NCBI GenBank assembly: GCA_023014485.1
Contig: JAJOZX010003203.1
Span: 460,903-524,902, forward strand
Source: Bathynomus jamesi
Taxonomy: Eukaryota; Arthropoda; Malacostraca; Isopoda; Cirolanidae
Length of the DNA: 64,000 bases
Reading direction: 5' to 3'
In this document: piece after piece, positions 1-11,079 of the stretch
Numbering within the stretch: position 1 is the stretch's first letter
How the letters are laid out: every line of letters starts with the position of its first letter
The notes under the pieces: generated by a model
Told to the model about the DNA's origin: nothing
Seen by the model: the letters and a program-made list of their open reading frames with translations, nothing else
The model's database searches: none
Made by a program: the position numbers and the translations under genes

Positions 1-7
1 TCTGGAA

Positions 8-1837
8 ATGCATTTGAAAGCGTTTTGGGAACTTGAATCTATTGGCATAAAGGACAAACAGGCAAGTACAGTGAACAATGATGTTTTAGAGCAATTTGAA
101 AAAGGGATTGGATTTAGAGATGGTTGCTATGAAGTTGGCCTACCATGGAAGGATTCTTGCAAACCCGGTTCAAACCTTCAGCTAGCTAATCGGAGGTTGG
201 AGACTTCATTGTACAGGCTAAGAAAAAATGAGGAGTTGTTAATTGAATACGATGAGGCCATCCTAAGTTATGTAAGGGAGGGCTATGCTGAAAGGGTGCA
301 AGGTGAGCTGGTGAGCCAGGAGGCACATTATCTGCCACACCATGCAGTGGTACGGCGAGACAAAACTACCACCAAACTGAGGGTAGTTTTTGATGGCTCA
401 GCCAAGGACAAAGGTGGTGTGTCCTTGAATGACTGTTTGGATGCTGGGCCAAATTTAAATGCAGATTTATTTTCCTTGTTACTGAGATTCAGGTTTGGTA
501 GAGTAGCATTGACTGCAGATGTGAAGCAAGCCTTTTTGCGGATAAAGTTAAAACCAGAGGACAGAGATGCAGTAAGGTATCTGTGGGTGGATACGAAAGA
601 CTTGTTGGAAAATGAACCTAAGGTTCAAGCATATAGAATGAAGTCAGTGTTGTTTGGCCTCAGCTCTAGTCCATTTCTGTTGGCAGCTACTATGCAGTAC
701 CATTTTAAGAAATATTCTGAAGTCTATCCTAACACTATTGAACACATAAGGAAAAAATTTTATGTTGATGATTTGCTGTGTTCCGTGGATAATACAGAAA
801 TGGCTAAACAGATATTCATGGAGGCTAGAGCTATAATGAGGGAGGCTGGCATGGAGCTTAGAAAATGGCAGACCAATCATTCGCAATTACAAAAGTTTAT
901 GAGTCATTCCTGTGTAGTACCTGATGCAGCAGAAAGTATTGAGGATTCTGGAATTAAGGAGTTGTGGGCAATAGACGCAAAGGTGCTAGGCATTGTTTGG
1001 CAGCAAGATGATGATTTGTTTACCTTCAATGGGAAATCTTTAGTAGAGCTGGCTGAGAATGAGACAAGGTGGACAAAACGTACAGCTCTTAGTTTGGCTT
1101 CAAAGGTCTTTGATCCTCTTGGATTCCTGGCTCCATTTGTGATAAAGTCAAAAATTTGGTTTCAGAGCCTCTGGGAAATTGGACTTGGTTGGGACCAAGA
1201 GTTACCTGATCATATGGTGGTAAGGTGGAAATATTGGTTCAAAGAATTGGCACATCTTGGAGACATTGAAATCCCAAGATGGTACTTTGGAGAGTTGAAC
1301 AATAGTCCAGACAATTTGGAGCTGCACATCTTTTGTGATGCAAGTGAGGAAGCCTATGCAACTTGTATTTATATAAGAGGCGCATTGCAAGAGGAAGTAA
1401 GTTGCAGGTTGGTTGCTGCAAAGAGCAGAGTAGCACCTTTGAAAAGGCTTTCTGTTCCAAGGTTGGAATTGATGGGTGCAGTTATTGCTAGTCGGCTTGC
1501 AGTTATAGTGCAAAAGTCTTTGGCCCTCTCTGAAATTCCAAGCTATTATTGGACAGACTCCACTATAGTTTGGCACTGGTTAAGAAGCCAGGCAAGGAAA
1601 TGGAAACCATTTGTTGCCAATAGGGTGGAGGAAATTCAAGCGCACACAGATCCCAAGCAATGGAAGCATTGTCCAGGCACCCAAAACCCCGCTGATTTAC
1701 CAACACGAGGAATTTCAGTGAAAGATCTTGCACAGTCAAGTTTGTGGTGGAATGGGCCGGAGTGGCTAAAATTTGGAAGTGAAAACTGGCCTTCTAATCA
1801 GCCTATTGTAGGAGAATGCCAGGCTGAAGAAGCATGA
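8..1837 (+). pseudogene. pol: BEL/Pao pol of A: reverse transcriptase and RNase H
   Basis: A long open frame (609 codons, open from the window edge, so the first ATG is not the true start) encodes the reverse transcriptase and RNase H of a BEL/Pao polyprotein, which copy element RNA into DNA in cytoplasmic particles. The RT catalytic aspartates are visible: D171 in ALTADVKQAF and D254-D255 in FYVDDLLCS. RNase H follows with D444 (FCDAS), E487 (RLELMG), D517 (WTDST) and D563 (NPADLPTRG). The frame ends at TGA 1835-1837 where copy B has TGG (7376-7378), so the stop is a tryptophan-to-stop mutation; integrase continues in the same frame. Confidence 0.93.
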
Positions 1838-2588
1838 GTGAGTGAGGTGAGAAAATGCACTGTGAACAGTTGTCAAGTTATGCAGCAGGACCCCATATTG
1901 AGTCTTGAGGACATTAGCAGTCTGAAAAGATTGTTAAGAGTGACAGCATGGGTATATAGATTTACCAACAACATTAAGGGAGAAACAAGAAGGGAAGGAA
2001 TTCTGAACAGTAATGAGATTCAGCAAGTCAGGAAATACTGGGTGGTATATATGCAGAAGGAAAAATTTGGTGAAGAGAGAGAATTGCTCACCAGCCATCC
2101 ATTACAGGTTCTACCAACACATTCTGCGCTCAAGGGTTTGGATGTGTTTTTGGATCAGGATTTATTGAGAGTAGGAGGTAGACTACAGTTTTCTGGGCTT
2201 CCAGAGGAGAAAAGACATCCAATTTTGCTACCTTCTGGGGGGCACTTTGTGGACCTTTTGATCCTGGATACTCATCATAAGCTGTTACATGCTGGAGTTA
2301 GAGAAGTGATAATAGAGATTAGACAACAATTTTGGATTCTCAAAATTAGACAAGTAGTGAAAAAGGTCTTGCATAAATGTGTGGTTTGCAAGCGTTGGAG
2401 TGCAAAGCCTTATTATGAAAAGGTGGCTCCACTTCCAAGAGAACGGTGTGTCTATACTGCCCCATTTGATGTAGTGGGAGTAGACTTTGCAGGGCCAGTC
2501 TATGTGTATGAGCGAGGGGAGTCTACCAAGGTTATATATGTCTTTTCACCTGTGCTACCACCAGAGCAATCCATTTGGAGTTGGTAAG
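1838..2588 (+). pseudogene. pol: BEL/Pao integrase of A, N-terminal half (interrupted)
   Basis: This continues the frame of the upstream RT/RNase H. It carries the H2C2 zinc-binding region (His pair near HHKLLHAGV, Cys pair in HKCVVCKRW) and the first integrase catalytic Asp in VVGVDFAGPVY. Near 2530 the frame shifts: compared with copy B, one T appears to be missing from a GTT/TATATA run, so the segment before the CATTRAIHLE block is read out of frame. At 2588 the gene is broken by element B, and its C-terminal half is at 9605-10544. Confidence 0.9.
2584..2588. repeat. 5-bp target-site duplication GTAAG of element B
   Basis: GTAAG at 2584-2588 directly precedes the TGTT start of LTR1, and the same GTAAG at 9600-9604 directly follows the ACA end of LTR2. 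A 5-bp duplication is what BEL/Pao integrases make. The intact, uninterrupted version is visible in B's own integrase around 8117. Confidence 0.92.
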
Positions 2589-3193
2589 TGTTAGAAAATC
2601 TAGAAGAGGAAGAACCATTGTTGTCCCAAGGCGATACGATGACTAAGCTGATTGATGCAGCATTGCTTGTATATATATTAAGTTAAGGTGTGTATATATA
2701 TCCATCTCATAATTGTAAGGTTAGTGAAAAATTAAATTAATTTAGAGCTAGCATTTTTGAGCTCTTGTGGCATCATTGTTTGGTCACACTGTTGGCATCA
2801 TTTTGAGACGCTGCGCGTCTTTTCTACTCGTTTGTGGAAGGTCGTACGTAAAGGTGTGGTTTGATAGAGAGCTCTCTTGCAATTCAGTTTGGTTGTTTAG
2901 ATACATGATTGTTGCATCGTGCAATAGTCCAGGTTGCGTTGTTGTTGCAAGGTTCAGAAAGAAGACCACAAATAGTACCCTTTTGTTTACTTAAGTTTAT
3001 GTAATTTAAGGTCTAAGGTAGGCCCGCATCGAGTCAGCAACCCTGAGGTTACCCTGAGGTAGGACCTAATAGGATCTCAAATCCGTAAAGTTTAATTTAG
3101 CTTAACTTGGGCTTTAGGTAGAACTTGCCCTTTAGAATTTGGCCGTTCACGGCTCAGCTGGGATTTCGAACCCGACAAATAAATAAAATAACA
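2589..3193 (+). repeat. LTR1: 5' LTR of BEL element B (605 bp)
   Basis: Starts TGTTAGAAAATC and ends AAATAAAATAACA (TG...CA ends). It matches 8996-9599 almost perfectly; the differences I see are a G/A in the TTGCAAGGTTC region and an extra C in TAGGCCCGCATC. It is followed immediately by a primer-binding site, so it is a true 5' LTR. Confidence 0.94.
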
Positions 3194-3211
3194 TGGTCCT
3201 TCAGAACCGGA
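3194..3211 (+). other. tRNA primer-binding site of element B
   Basis: TGGTCCTTCAGAACCGGA abuts the LTR end with no spacer and begins with TGG, complementary to the CCA end of a tRNA. The TGGTCCTTC...CCGG form is common in arthropod LTR elements. The exact tRNA is not identified here. Confidence 0.75.
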
Positions 3212-3301
3212 TTTCTACCCCAAGACTGAGTCAGTGACCATTTTTCGGCAAAGTTCTGATTGTGCAAATTGTATCCCAAGTTAGGCCTAGACGGGTTGAG
3301 T

Positions 3302-3522
3302 ATTATTGAGTTAAGGTCCCAGGGTAAAAAGTTTGGTCGCCCAATTGCGAAACTTGGCCAGTCGTCTGTCGTTTTTTGGCCTACTTTTTTTCCGGTTTGG
3401 TTAATTTTGGGTTATTATTGAATTAAGGTCCCAGGGTAAAGTTTGGTCGCCCAATTGCGAAACTTGGCCAGTCGTCTGTCGTTTTTTGGCCTATTTTTTT
3501 CCGGTTTGGTTAATTTTGGGTC
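3302..3522 (+). repeat. Tandem duplication in the 5' leader of B (two ~110-bp units)
   Basis: A block starting ATTATTGAGTTAAGGTCC (3302) is repeated at 3414 and begins a third time at 3523 before diverging. The units share the AGTTTGGTCGCCCAATTGCG core and a T-rich stretch. It is non-coding and sits between the primer site and gag. Confidence 0.85.
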
Positions 3523-3695
3523 ATTATTGAATTAAGGTCTGGGTGGAAAATTTGGTATTCCATACTGGTGTTTGGTTAGTACCCCACTCAGCAATTCAGT
3601 TTATTTGAAAGTAAAATTGCGTTTGATCAGTTTGGTTAAGTATTTCTGCCAATTCAGCTCATTGGTATTGAGCCCAAGGGTTGTTTACATTGAAG

Positions 3696-4682
3696 ATGAG
3701 TGCATCTGAATTGAACAAATTTATAAAAAGAAGTGCCTACAAAGGTCTAATTACAAAGGTCATTGCCACTATAGATTCTGCCATAGAGCAAGAGGATTTA
3801 CTCTTAGTGACTGCGAAGCTTGCCATATTAGAAACTAAAAAGGTTGCTCTAAGTGAGGTAAATGTTAAAATTGAGGCTCTTATAGAAGAGGATGAAATAG
3901 AAAATAACATAATTTACTTTGAAGAGATTATTGATGATATGATTAACGTAGGCCTCCGAGCAAAAGAGTTTAGCAGCTCAGTACAGTTAGAGACCAGGTC
4001 TAATAATGAAACACAACACTCAACAAATGATGCTTGTGAAGTTAAGGTTAACAGATCTGTAGTTCAATTACCGAGGCTTGTACTCAAAACATTTCTGGGA
4101 GTATTCAGGAATGGCAAGGATGGGCAGACAGTTTTCAATCAGCAGTTCATTCTAGTCAAGTGTTAAGTGCCGTGGAGAAGTTTAATTATTTGCGGTCCCT
4201 CTTGGAAGGGGAGGCAGCAAAGACTATAGCCGGATTAGCATTAACAGAGGCTAATTATAATGTGGCTTGGGATATATTAAAGAAACGGTTTGGTAAGCCA
4301 GAGATCTTAATTAAAAGCCACCTCCGTGCACTTTTAACTAACCTCCTGTTAATAATCCTAATAGTGTCAAGGAGTTACGGCAGTTATATGATGAATTTGA
4401 AATTAGAACTAGGTCCCTGGACAACTTGGGTGTAGGAATGGAAAAGTATGGTATAATGTTGGTTCCTACACTAGAGTCTAAATTGCCTAGCTCAATTTTG
4501 CTTGAATTAAGTAGGGGACACTCTGCAGAACATGTGTACATCCCCCTTCAGCAGATGTTAAGTCTTTTAGGCACAGAATTAGCAAGACGAGAGGGAGTTG
4601 AGTTTGCACAGTGGGATGGTAAACAAGAGGACAAAGGCAGGCACAGCACCAAAGTTTCCACAAAAGGAATAGCCCAGGTACA
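3696..4682 (+). pseudogene. gag: BEL/Pao gag of element B
   Basis: The gag-like start is MSASELNKFIKRSAY at 3696, in a frame open to 4166. It has an acidic N-terminal region typical of BEL/Pao gag, then the DUF1759-like block (KFNYLRSLLEGEAAKTIAGL, about 4178-4240, and a WDILKKRFG block) in other frames. Frame changes occur near 4080-4160, 4330-4435 and 4700, each explainable by one or two small indels. The product would be the particle-forming protein; as read, it is not translatable in one frame. Confidence 0.85.
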
Positions 4683-5432
4683 GTGTCAGCTCTACATGCC
4701 TCCTCTGAGAATAAATTAAAGGGAATCAAGGAATGTATATTTTGCGAAGGCAACCACAAGTCATATAAATGTGAGGTGGCTGAGGCCTTACCCTTTGAGG
4801 AGAGAAAGGACAAGGTAACTAAGTCCACAGCATGTTTTAAATGTTTTTTGAAAGGTCATAGAGCAAGGTTTTGTAAGTTTAAAATTTTGTGCAAAAAATG
4901 TCATGGTAGGCATCAGCCATTATTGTGTGAAAACACTCTTAGTAGGCCTACCCCAGAAGTAGAGACATCAGTGGCACATGCCACTGCTATGCAAGGGAGT
5001 AAAAGTAAAGGGGGATTATTGCAAACAACTGCAGCCTTATTAATTGGGAATGAGGGAGAAGCTACTGTAAGAGTGTTGTTTGATAGTGGTAGCCAGTGTA
5101 GTTTTATTACCAGAATTTCCAGAAAATTGAAGTTTAAAGAACTTAAGAGGGAAAATTTAAGAATTTCTGGGTTTGGGGGTTCCGTTCAAAACCGAACCAA
5201 ATTTAAGAAGGTAGAAGTTCTGGTTAAAGGGTTCGTACCGCAAAGTCCCACTATCAAGGTCCAAGCTGTAGAGATTGAGGAACTTTGTGCTCCAGTCACT
5301 ACTTGTTTAGATATGGCATGTGTCCAAGAATTGCAAGTTAAAGGAATTAATTTGGGCAATAATAAGTTTGAGGGAACAGAAGATATTAGTCTTTTGATTG
5401 GAGGACTATTATTGGGACTTCATCACTGGTAA
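4683..5432 (+). pseudogene. BEL/Pao zinc knuckles and aspartic protease of B
   Basis: An open frame of 249 codons. It contains Cys/His knuckles (CIFCEGNHKSYKC, then CFKCFLKGHRARFC and CKKCHGRHQPLLC) that bind RNA, followed by a DUF1758-type retroviral-like aspartic protease with the catalytic triplet in VLFDSGSQCSFI. It breaks near 5400, where the fragment MEDYYWDFITGNIV continues in another frame. The protease would process the polyprotein. Confidence 0.88.
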
Positions 5433-7375
5433 TATTGTCCGTACATCTCAAGGCCCAGTAGCTATTGAAAGTAAGCTAGGCTGGATGCTACATGGTAGTT
5501 ATTGCAATGAAATGGAAGTTAAGGCTCTTTTTGTTAAGATTGAGGAGAACAGCCATGGTCTGGAAGGGCATTTGAAAGCGTTTTGGGAACTTGAATCTAT
5601 TGGTATAAAGGACAACCAGGCAAGTACAGTGAACAATGATTTTAGAGCACTTTGAAAAAGGGATTGGGTTTAGAGATGGTTGCTATGAAGTTGGCCTACC
5701 ATGGAAGGATTCTTGCAAACCCGGTTCAAACCTTCAGCTAGCTAATCGGAGGTTGGAGACTTCATTGTACAGGCTAAGAAAAAATGAGGAGTTGTTAATT
5801 GAATACGATGAGGCCATCCTAAGTTATGTAAGGAGGGCTATGCTGAAAGGGTGCAAGGTGAGCTGGTGAGTCAGGAGGCACATTATCTGCCACACCATGC
5901 AGTGGTATGGCGAGACAAAACTACCACCAAACTGAGGGTAGTTTTTGATGGCTCAGCCAAGGACAAAGGTGGTGTGTCCTTGAATGACTGTTTGGATGCT
6001 GGGCCAAATTTAAATGCAGATTTATTTTCCTTGTTACTGAGATTCAGGTTTGGTAGAGTAGCATTGACTGCAGATGTGAAGCAAGCTTTTTGCGGATAAA
6101 GTTAAAACCAGAGGACAGAGATGCAGTAAGGTATCTGTGGGTGGATACGAAAGACTGTTGGAAAATGAACCTAAGGTTCAAGCATATAGAATGAAGTCAG
6201 TGTTGTTTGGCCTCAGCTCTAGTCCATTTCTGTTGGCAGCTACTATGCAGTACCATTTTAAGAAATATTCTGAAGTCTATCCTAACACTATTGAACACAT
6301 AAGGAAAAATTTTTATGTTGATGATTTGCTATGTTCCGTGGATAATACAGAAATGGCTAAACAGATATTCATGGAGGCTAGAGCTATAATGAGGGAGGCT
6401 GGCATGGAGCTCAGAAAATGGCAGACCAATCATTCGCAATTACAAGAGTTTATGAGTCATTCCTGTGTAGTACCTGACGCAGCAGAAAGTATTGAGGATT
6501 CTGGAATTAAGGAGTTGTGGGCAATAGACGAAAAGGTGCTAGGCATCGTTTGGCAGCAAGATGATGATTTGTTTACCTTCAATGGGAAATCTTTAGTAGA
6601 GCTGGCCGAGAATGAGACAAGGTGGACAAAACGGACAGCTCTTAGTTTGGCTTCGAAGGTCTTTGATCCTCTTGGATTCCTGGCTCCATTGTGATAAAGT
6701 CAAAAATTTGGTTTCAGAGCCTCTGGGAAATTGGACTTGGTTGGGACCAAGAGTTACCTGATCATATGGTGGTAAGGTGGAAATATGGTTCAAAGAATGG
6801 CACATCTTGGAGACATTGAAATCCCAAGATGGTACTTTGGAGAGTTGAACAATAGTCCAGACAATTTGGAGCTGCACATCTTTTGTGATGCAAGTGAGGA
6901 AGCCTATGCAACTTGTATTTATATAAGAGGCGCATTGCAAGAGGAAGTAAGTTGCAGGTTGGTTGCTGCAAAGAGTAGTAGCACCTTTGAAAAGCTTCTG
7001 TTCCAAGGTTGGAATTGATGGGTGCCATTATTGCTAGTCGGCTTGCAATTACAGTGCGAAAGTCTTGGCCCTCTATGAAATTCCAAGCTATTATTGGACA
7101 GACTACACTATAGTTTGGCACTGGTTAAGAAGTCAGGCAAGGAAATGGAAACCATTTGTTGCCAATAGGGTGGAGGAAATCAAGCGCACACAGATCCCAA
7201 GCAATGGAAGCATTGTCCAGGCATCCAAAACCCGCTGATTTACCACACGAGGAATTTCGGTGAAAGATCTTTTCACAATCAAAGTTTGTTGGAATGGGCC
7301 AGAGTGGCTAAAACTTGGAAGTGAAAACTGGCCTTCTAATCAGCTCTTGTAGGAGAATGCCAGGCTGAAGAAGCA
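5398..7375 (+). pseudogene. pol: BEL/Pao RT and RNase H of element B, heavily frameshifted
   Basis: Homologous over its length to 8-1834 but broken into at least five frames (5398-5655, 5636-5869, 5851-6099, 6137-6694, 6785-7018). Motifs survive: ALTADVKQAF near 6063, FYVDDLLCS near 6312, FCDASEEAY near 6890. Most breaks are single-base losses relative to A (for example CCTTTTTGCGG to CTTTTTGCGG near 6086; CCATTTGTG to CCATTGTG near 6690; ATATTGG to ATATGG near 6785). No long function-preserving frame remains. Confidence 0.9.
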
Positions 7376-9052
7376 TGGGTGAGTGAGGTGAGAAAATGCG
7401 CTGTGAAACAGTTGTCAAGTTTTGCAGCAGGAACCCCATATTGAGGCTTGAGGACATTAGCAGTCTGAAAAGATGTTAAGAGTGACAGCATGGGTATATA
7501 GATTTACCAACAACATTAAGGGAGAAACAAGAAGGAAGGAATTCTGAACAGTAATGAGATTCAGCAAGCCAGGAAATACTGGGTGGTATATATGCAGAAG
7601 GAAAATTTGGTGAAGAGAGAGAATTGCTCACAGCCATCCATTACAGGTTCTACCACCACATTCTGCGCTCAAGGGTTTGATGTGTTTTTGGATCAGGATT
7701 TATTGAGAGTAGGAGGTAGACTACAGTTTCTGGGCTTCCAGAGGAGAAAAGACATCAATTTGCTACCTTCTGGGGGGCACTTGTGGGACCATTTGATCCT
7801 GGATACTCATCATAAGCTGTTACATGCTGGAGTTAGAGAAGTGATAATAGAGATTAGACAACAATTGGATTCTCAAAATTAGACAAGTAGTGAAAAGGTC
7901 TTGCATAAATGTGTGGTTTGCAAGCGTTTGGAGTGCAAAGCCTTATATGAAAAGGTGGCTCCACTTCCAAGAGAAACGGTGTGTTATACTGCCCCATTTG
8001 ATGTAGTGGGAGTAGACTTTGCAGGGCCAGTCTATGTGTATGAGCGAGGGGAGTCTAACAAAGGTTATATATGTCTTTTCACCTGTGCTACCACCAGAGC
8101 AATCCATTTGGAGTTGGTAAGCAACTTAAGTAGTGATGTATTCTTTTGGCTTTAAACGGTTTGTGAACAGAAGGGTTTCCCAAAAAAATCATATCGGATA
8201 ATGCAAAAACCTTAAAAGGCTGCAAAGGAACTCCAAGAAATTGGGTCCTGCTAAAAGAGGAAGATCCAATCCTACTTTTCACACCAAGGGTACAGTGGGA
8301 GTTTATTGTTGAGAGAGCACCATGGTGGGGAGGATTTTGGGAAAGGCTAGTGAGAAGTGTAAAGTGTCCATTAAAGAAACTTTAGCTAATGCTCATTTGA
8401 GCAAAGAAGAATCTCTACTGTTTTATGTGAAGTAGAAGCAATGGTGAACAGTAGGCCTATCACTTTTGTTTACAACAGTAGCAGGATGCAGAGCCATTGA
8501 CACCAAAATCATTTTCTTTGTGGTAAACGATTAACATCAAACCCCAGTGTGCCAGAAGACTTGCAGCCCATCCAGAGCACTCAAGGAGAGTTAACCAGAC
8601 GGTTCAGGTACCTTGAAGAGCTACAAGATCAGTTATGAAAGGTGGCAGGTGGAATACTTGCCAGAACTCAATTATTACCCATCAGGCAAGGTAAAGGGCT
8701 CCAATGCAAATTGTATCAAGGTGGGAGAAGTGGTAATGATTGGGGATGAAAGACCAAGGCAATGCTGGAAGCTTGGCATAATTGAAGAGTTGTTTGTTGG
8801 CAAAGACAATTTAGTTAGGTCTGCACTGGTAAAGACTTCAGGAGGAAAGTTAAAGAGACCTATACAAAAACTCTATGCTTTAGAAATCAGCAAAAACACA
8901 GATAGTCAAGATGAAACATTTGAGTTACAGCCTCATGAAGAAGGCTTGGCTAACCTTGCAGAAGGTAATGACAACAATGCCTCTTCGGTGGGGAGTGTTA
9001 GAAAATCTAGAAGAGGAAGAACCATTGTTGTCCCAAGGCGATACGATGACTA
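7376..9052 (+). pseudogene. pol: BEL/Pao integrase of element B
   Basis: Zinc-binding region, core and C-terminal domain of the integrase in several frames. The catalytic motifs are VVGVDFAGPVY (about 8010), a SDNAKT block (about 8195) and a WGGFWERLV block (about 8330). The last 440 bp (8613-9052) are open and almost free of indels. TGG at 7376-7378 and 8296-8298 keeps the two tryptophans that are TGA in element A. The reading frame runs through the first 57 bp of LTR2, ending at RRYDD. Confidence 0.9.
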
Positions 9053-9599
9053 AGCTGATTGATGCAGCATTGCTTGTATATATATTAAGTTAAGGTGTGT
9101 ATATATATCCATCTCATAATTGTAAGGTTAGTGAAAAATTAAATTAATTTAGAGCTAGCATTTTTGAGCTCTTGTGGCATCATTGTTTGGTCACACTGTT
9201 GGCATCATTTTGAGACGCTGCGCGTCTTTTCTACTCGTTTGTGGAAGGTCGTACGTAAAGGTGTGGTTTGATAGAGAGCTCTCTTGCAATTCAGTTTGGT
9301 TGTTTAGATACATGATTGTTGCATCGTGCAATAGTCCAGGTTGCGTTGTTGTTGCAAAGTTCAGAAAGAAGACCACAAATAGTACCCTTTTGTTTACTTA
9401 AGTTTATGTAATTTAAGGTCTAAGGTAGGCCGCATCGAGTCAGCAACCCTGAGGTTACCCTGAGGTAGGACCTAATAGGATCTCAAATCCGTAAAGTTTA
9501 ATTTAGCTTAACTTGGGCTTTAGGTAGAACTTGCCCTTTAGAATTTGGCCGTTCACGGCTCAGCTGGGATTTCGAACCCGACAAATAAATAAAATAACA
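8996..9599 (+). repeat. LTR2: 3' LTR of BEL element B (604 bp)
   Basis: Nearly identical to 2589-3193. It starts TGTTAGAAAATC inside the end of pol and finishes AAAATAACA, followed by the GTAAG target duplicate at 9600. Confidence 0.94.
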
Positions 9600-10544
9600 G
9601 TAAGCAACTTAAGTAGTGATGTATTTCTTTTGGCCTTTAAAAGGTTTGTGAACAGAAGGGGTCTCCCAAATAAAATCATATCGGATAATGCAAAAACCTT
9701 CAAAAAGGCTGCAAAGGAACTCCAAGAAATTTGGTCCTTGCTAAAAGAGGAAGGATTCCAATCCTACTTTTCACACCAAGGGGTACAGTGAGAGTTTATT
9801 GTTGAGAGAGCACCATGGTGGGGAGGATTTTGGGAAAGGCTAGTGAGAAGTGTAAAGTGTCCATTAAAGAAACTTTTAGCTAATGCTCATTTGAGCAAAG
9901 AAGAATTCTGCACTGTTTTATGTGAAGTAGAAGCAATGGTGAACAGTAGGCCTATCACTTTTGTTTACAACAGTATGCAGGATGCAGAGCCATTGACACC
10001 AAATCATTTTCTTTGTGGTAAACGATTAACATCAAGCCCCAGTGTGCCAGAAGACTTGCAGCCTATCCAGAGCACTCAAGGAGAGTTAACCAGACGGTTA
10101 ACCAGACGGTTAACCAGACGGTTATGGAAGAGGTGGCAGATGGAATACTTGCCAGAACTCAATTATTACCCATCAGGCAAGGTAAAGGGCTCCAATGCAA
10201 ATTGTATCAAGGTGGGAGAAGTGGTAATGATTGGGGATGAAAGACCAAGGCAATGCTGGAAGCTTGGCATAATTGAAGAGTTGTTTGTTGGCAAAGACAA
10301 TTTAGTTAGGTCTGCACTGGTAAAGACTTCAGGAGGAAAGTTAAAGAGACCTATACAAAAACTCTATGCTTTAGAAATCAGCAAAAACACAGATAGTCAA
10401 GATGAAACATTTGAGTTACAGCCTCATGGAGAAGGCTTGGCTAACCTTGCAGAAGGTAATGACAACAATGCCTCTTCGGTGGGGAGTGTTAGAAAATCTA
10501 GAAGAGGAAGAACCATTGTTGTCCCAAGGCGATATGATGACTAA
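9600..10544 (+). pseudogene. pol: BEL/Pao integrase of A, C-terminal half
   Basis: This resumes the integrase broken at 2588. It shows the second catalytic Asp in IISDNAKTFKKA (about 9680) and the catalytic Glu in FWERLVRSVK (about 9830), then a C-terminal region ending RRYDD at 10544. A TGA at 9789-9791 replaces the TGG seen in B (8296-8298), another tryptophan-to-stop change. At 10086-10121 the 12-bp unit TTAACCAGACGG occurs three times in frame, where B and the 32739 copy have one unit plus unrelated coding sequence. Confidence 0.92.
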
Positions 10545-11079
10545 GCTGATTGATGCAGCATTGCTTGTATATATTAAGTTAAGGTGTATATATATCCATC
10601 TCATAATTGTAAGGTTAGTGAAAAATTAACTTAATTTAGAGCTAGCATTTTTGAGCTCTTGTGGCATCATTGTTTGGTCACACTGTTGGCATCATTTTGG
10701 GGCGCTGCGCGTTCTTTCTACTCGTTTGTGGGATGTCGTACGTACAGGGTGTGGTCTGTTAGAGAGCTCTCTTGCAATTCAGTTTGGTTGTTTAGATACA
10801 AGATTGTTGCATCGTGCAATAGTCCAGGTTGCGTTGTTGTTGCAAGGTTGAGAAGGAAGACAATAAATAGTACCCCTTTTGTTTATATTAAATTCATGTA
10901 ACAAAGGTCTAAGGTAGGCCGGCATCGAGTCAGCAACCCTGAGGTAGGACCTAATAGGATCTCAAATCCGTAAGTTTTAATTTTAGCTTAACTTGGGCTG
11001 TAGGTAGCACTGGCCCTTTAGAATTTGGCCGTTCACGGCTCAGCTGGGATTTTGAACCCAACAAATAAATAAATTAACA
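10487..11079 (+). repeat. LTR3: 3' LTR of outer element A (593 bp)
   Basis: Same ends as LTR1/2 (TGTTAGAAAATC...TTAACA) but with many substitutions and small indels; it lacks the extra GAGGTTACCCT unit. It resembles the LTR at 33193-33784 more closely. The first 58 bp are coding for the pol C-terminus. Confidence 0.92.

Larger units (their letters stand above)
1..2588 (+). mobile_element. BEL/Pao LTR retrotransposon A, left part (outer element)
   Basis: This is the pol region of a BEL/Pao element, cut at the left by the window edge and at 2588 by insertion of element B. The rest of A resumes at 9600: the integrase sequence stops at GTAAG (2584-2588) and restarts with the same GTAAG (9600-9604), so removing 2589-9599 and one GTAAG rejoins the gene. 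A has few indels compared with B. Its 3' LTR (10487-11079) differs clearly from B's LTRs, so A belongs to a sister subfamily. Gag, protease and the 5' LTR of A lie outside the window. Confidence 0.92.
2589..9599 (+). mobile_element. BEL/Pao LTR retrotransposon B, complete, nested in A
   Basis: A complete BEL/Pao element: LTR1 (2589-3193), primer-binding site, leader, gag, protease, RT, RNase H, integrase and LTR2 (8996-9599), flanked by GTAAG. The two LTRs differ by only about one substitution and one indel in 605 bp, implying recent insertion. The internal region from about 5400 to 8620 nevertheless carries dozens of single-base frame breaks when compared with A, mostly deletions in short homopolymers. 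That mismatch suggests assembly error as much as biological decay. Confidence 0.93.

Noticed and set aside
2767..2994. 75-codon frame MASLFGHTVGIIL and its copy at 9174-9401
   Set aside because: Lies wholly within the BEL LTR and has no domain; its near-identity in two copies simply reflects LTR identity.
2589..11079. Three-LTR array interpreted as a tandem element made by LTR-LTR recombination
   Set aside because: The GTAAG duplication and continuity of A's integrase across the insert show a nested insertion instead.
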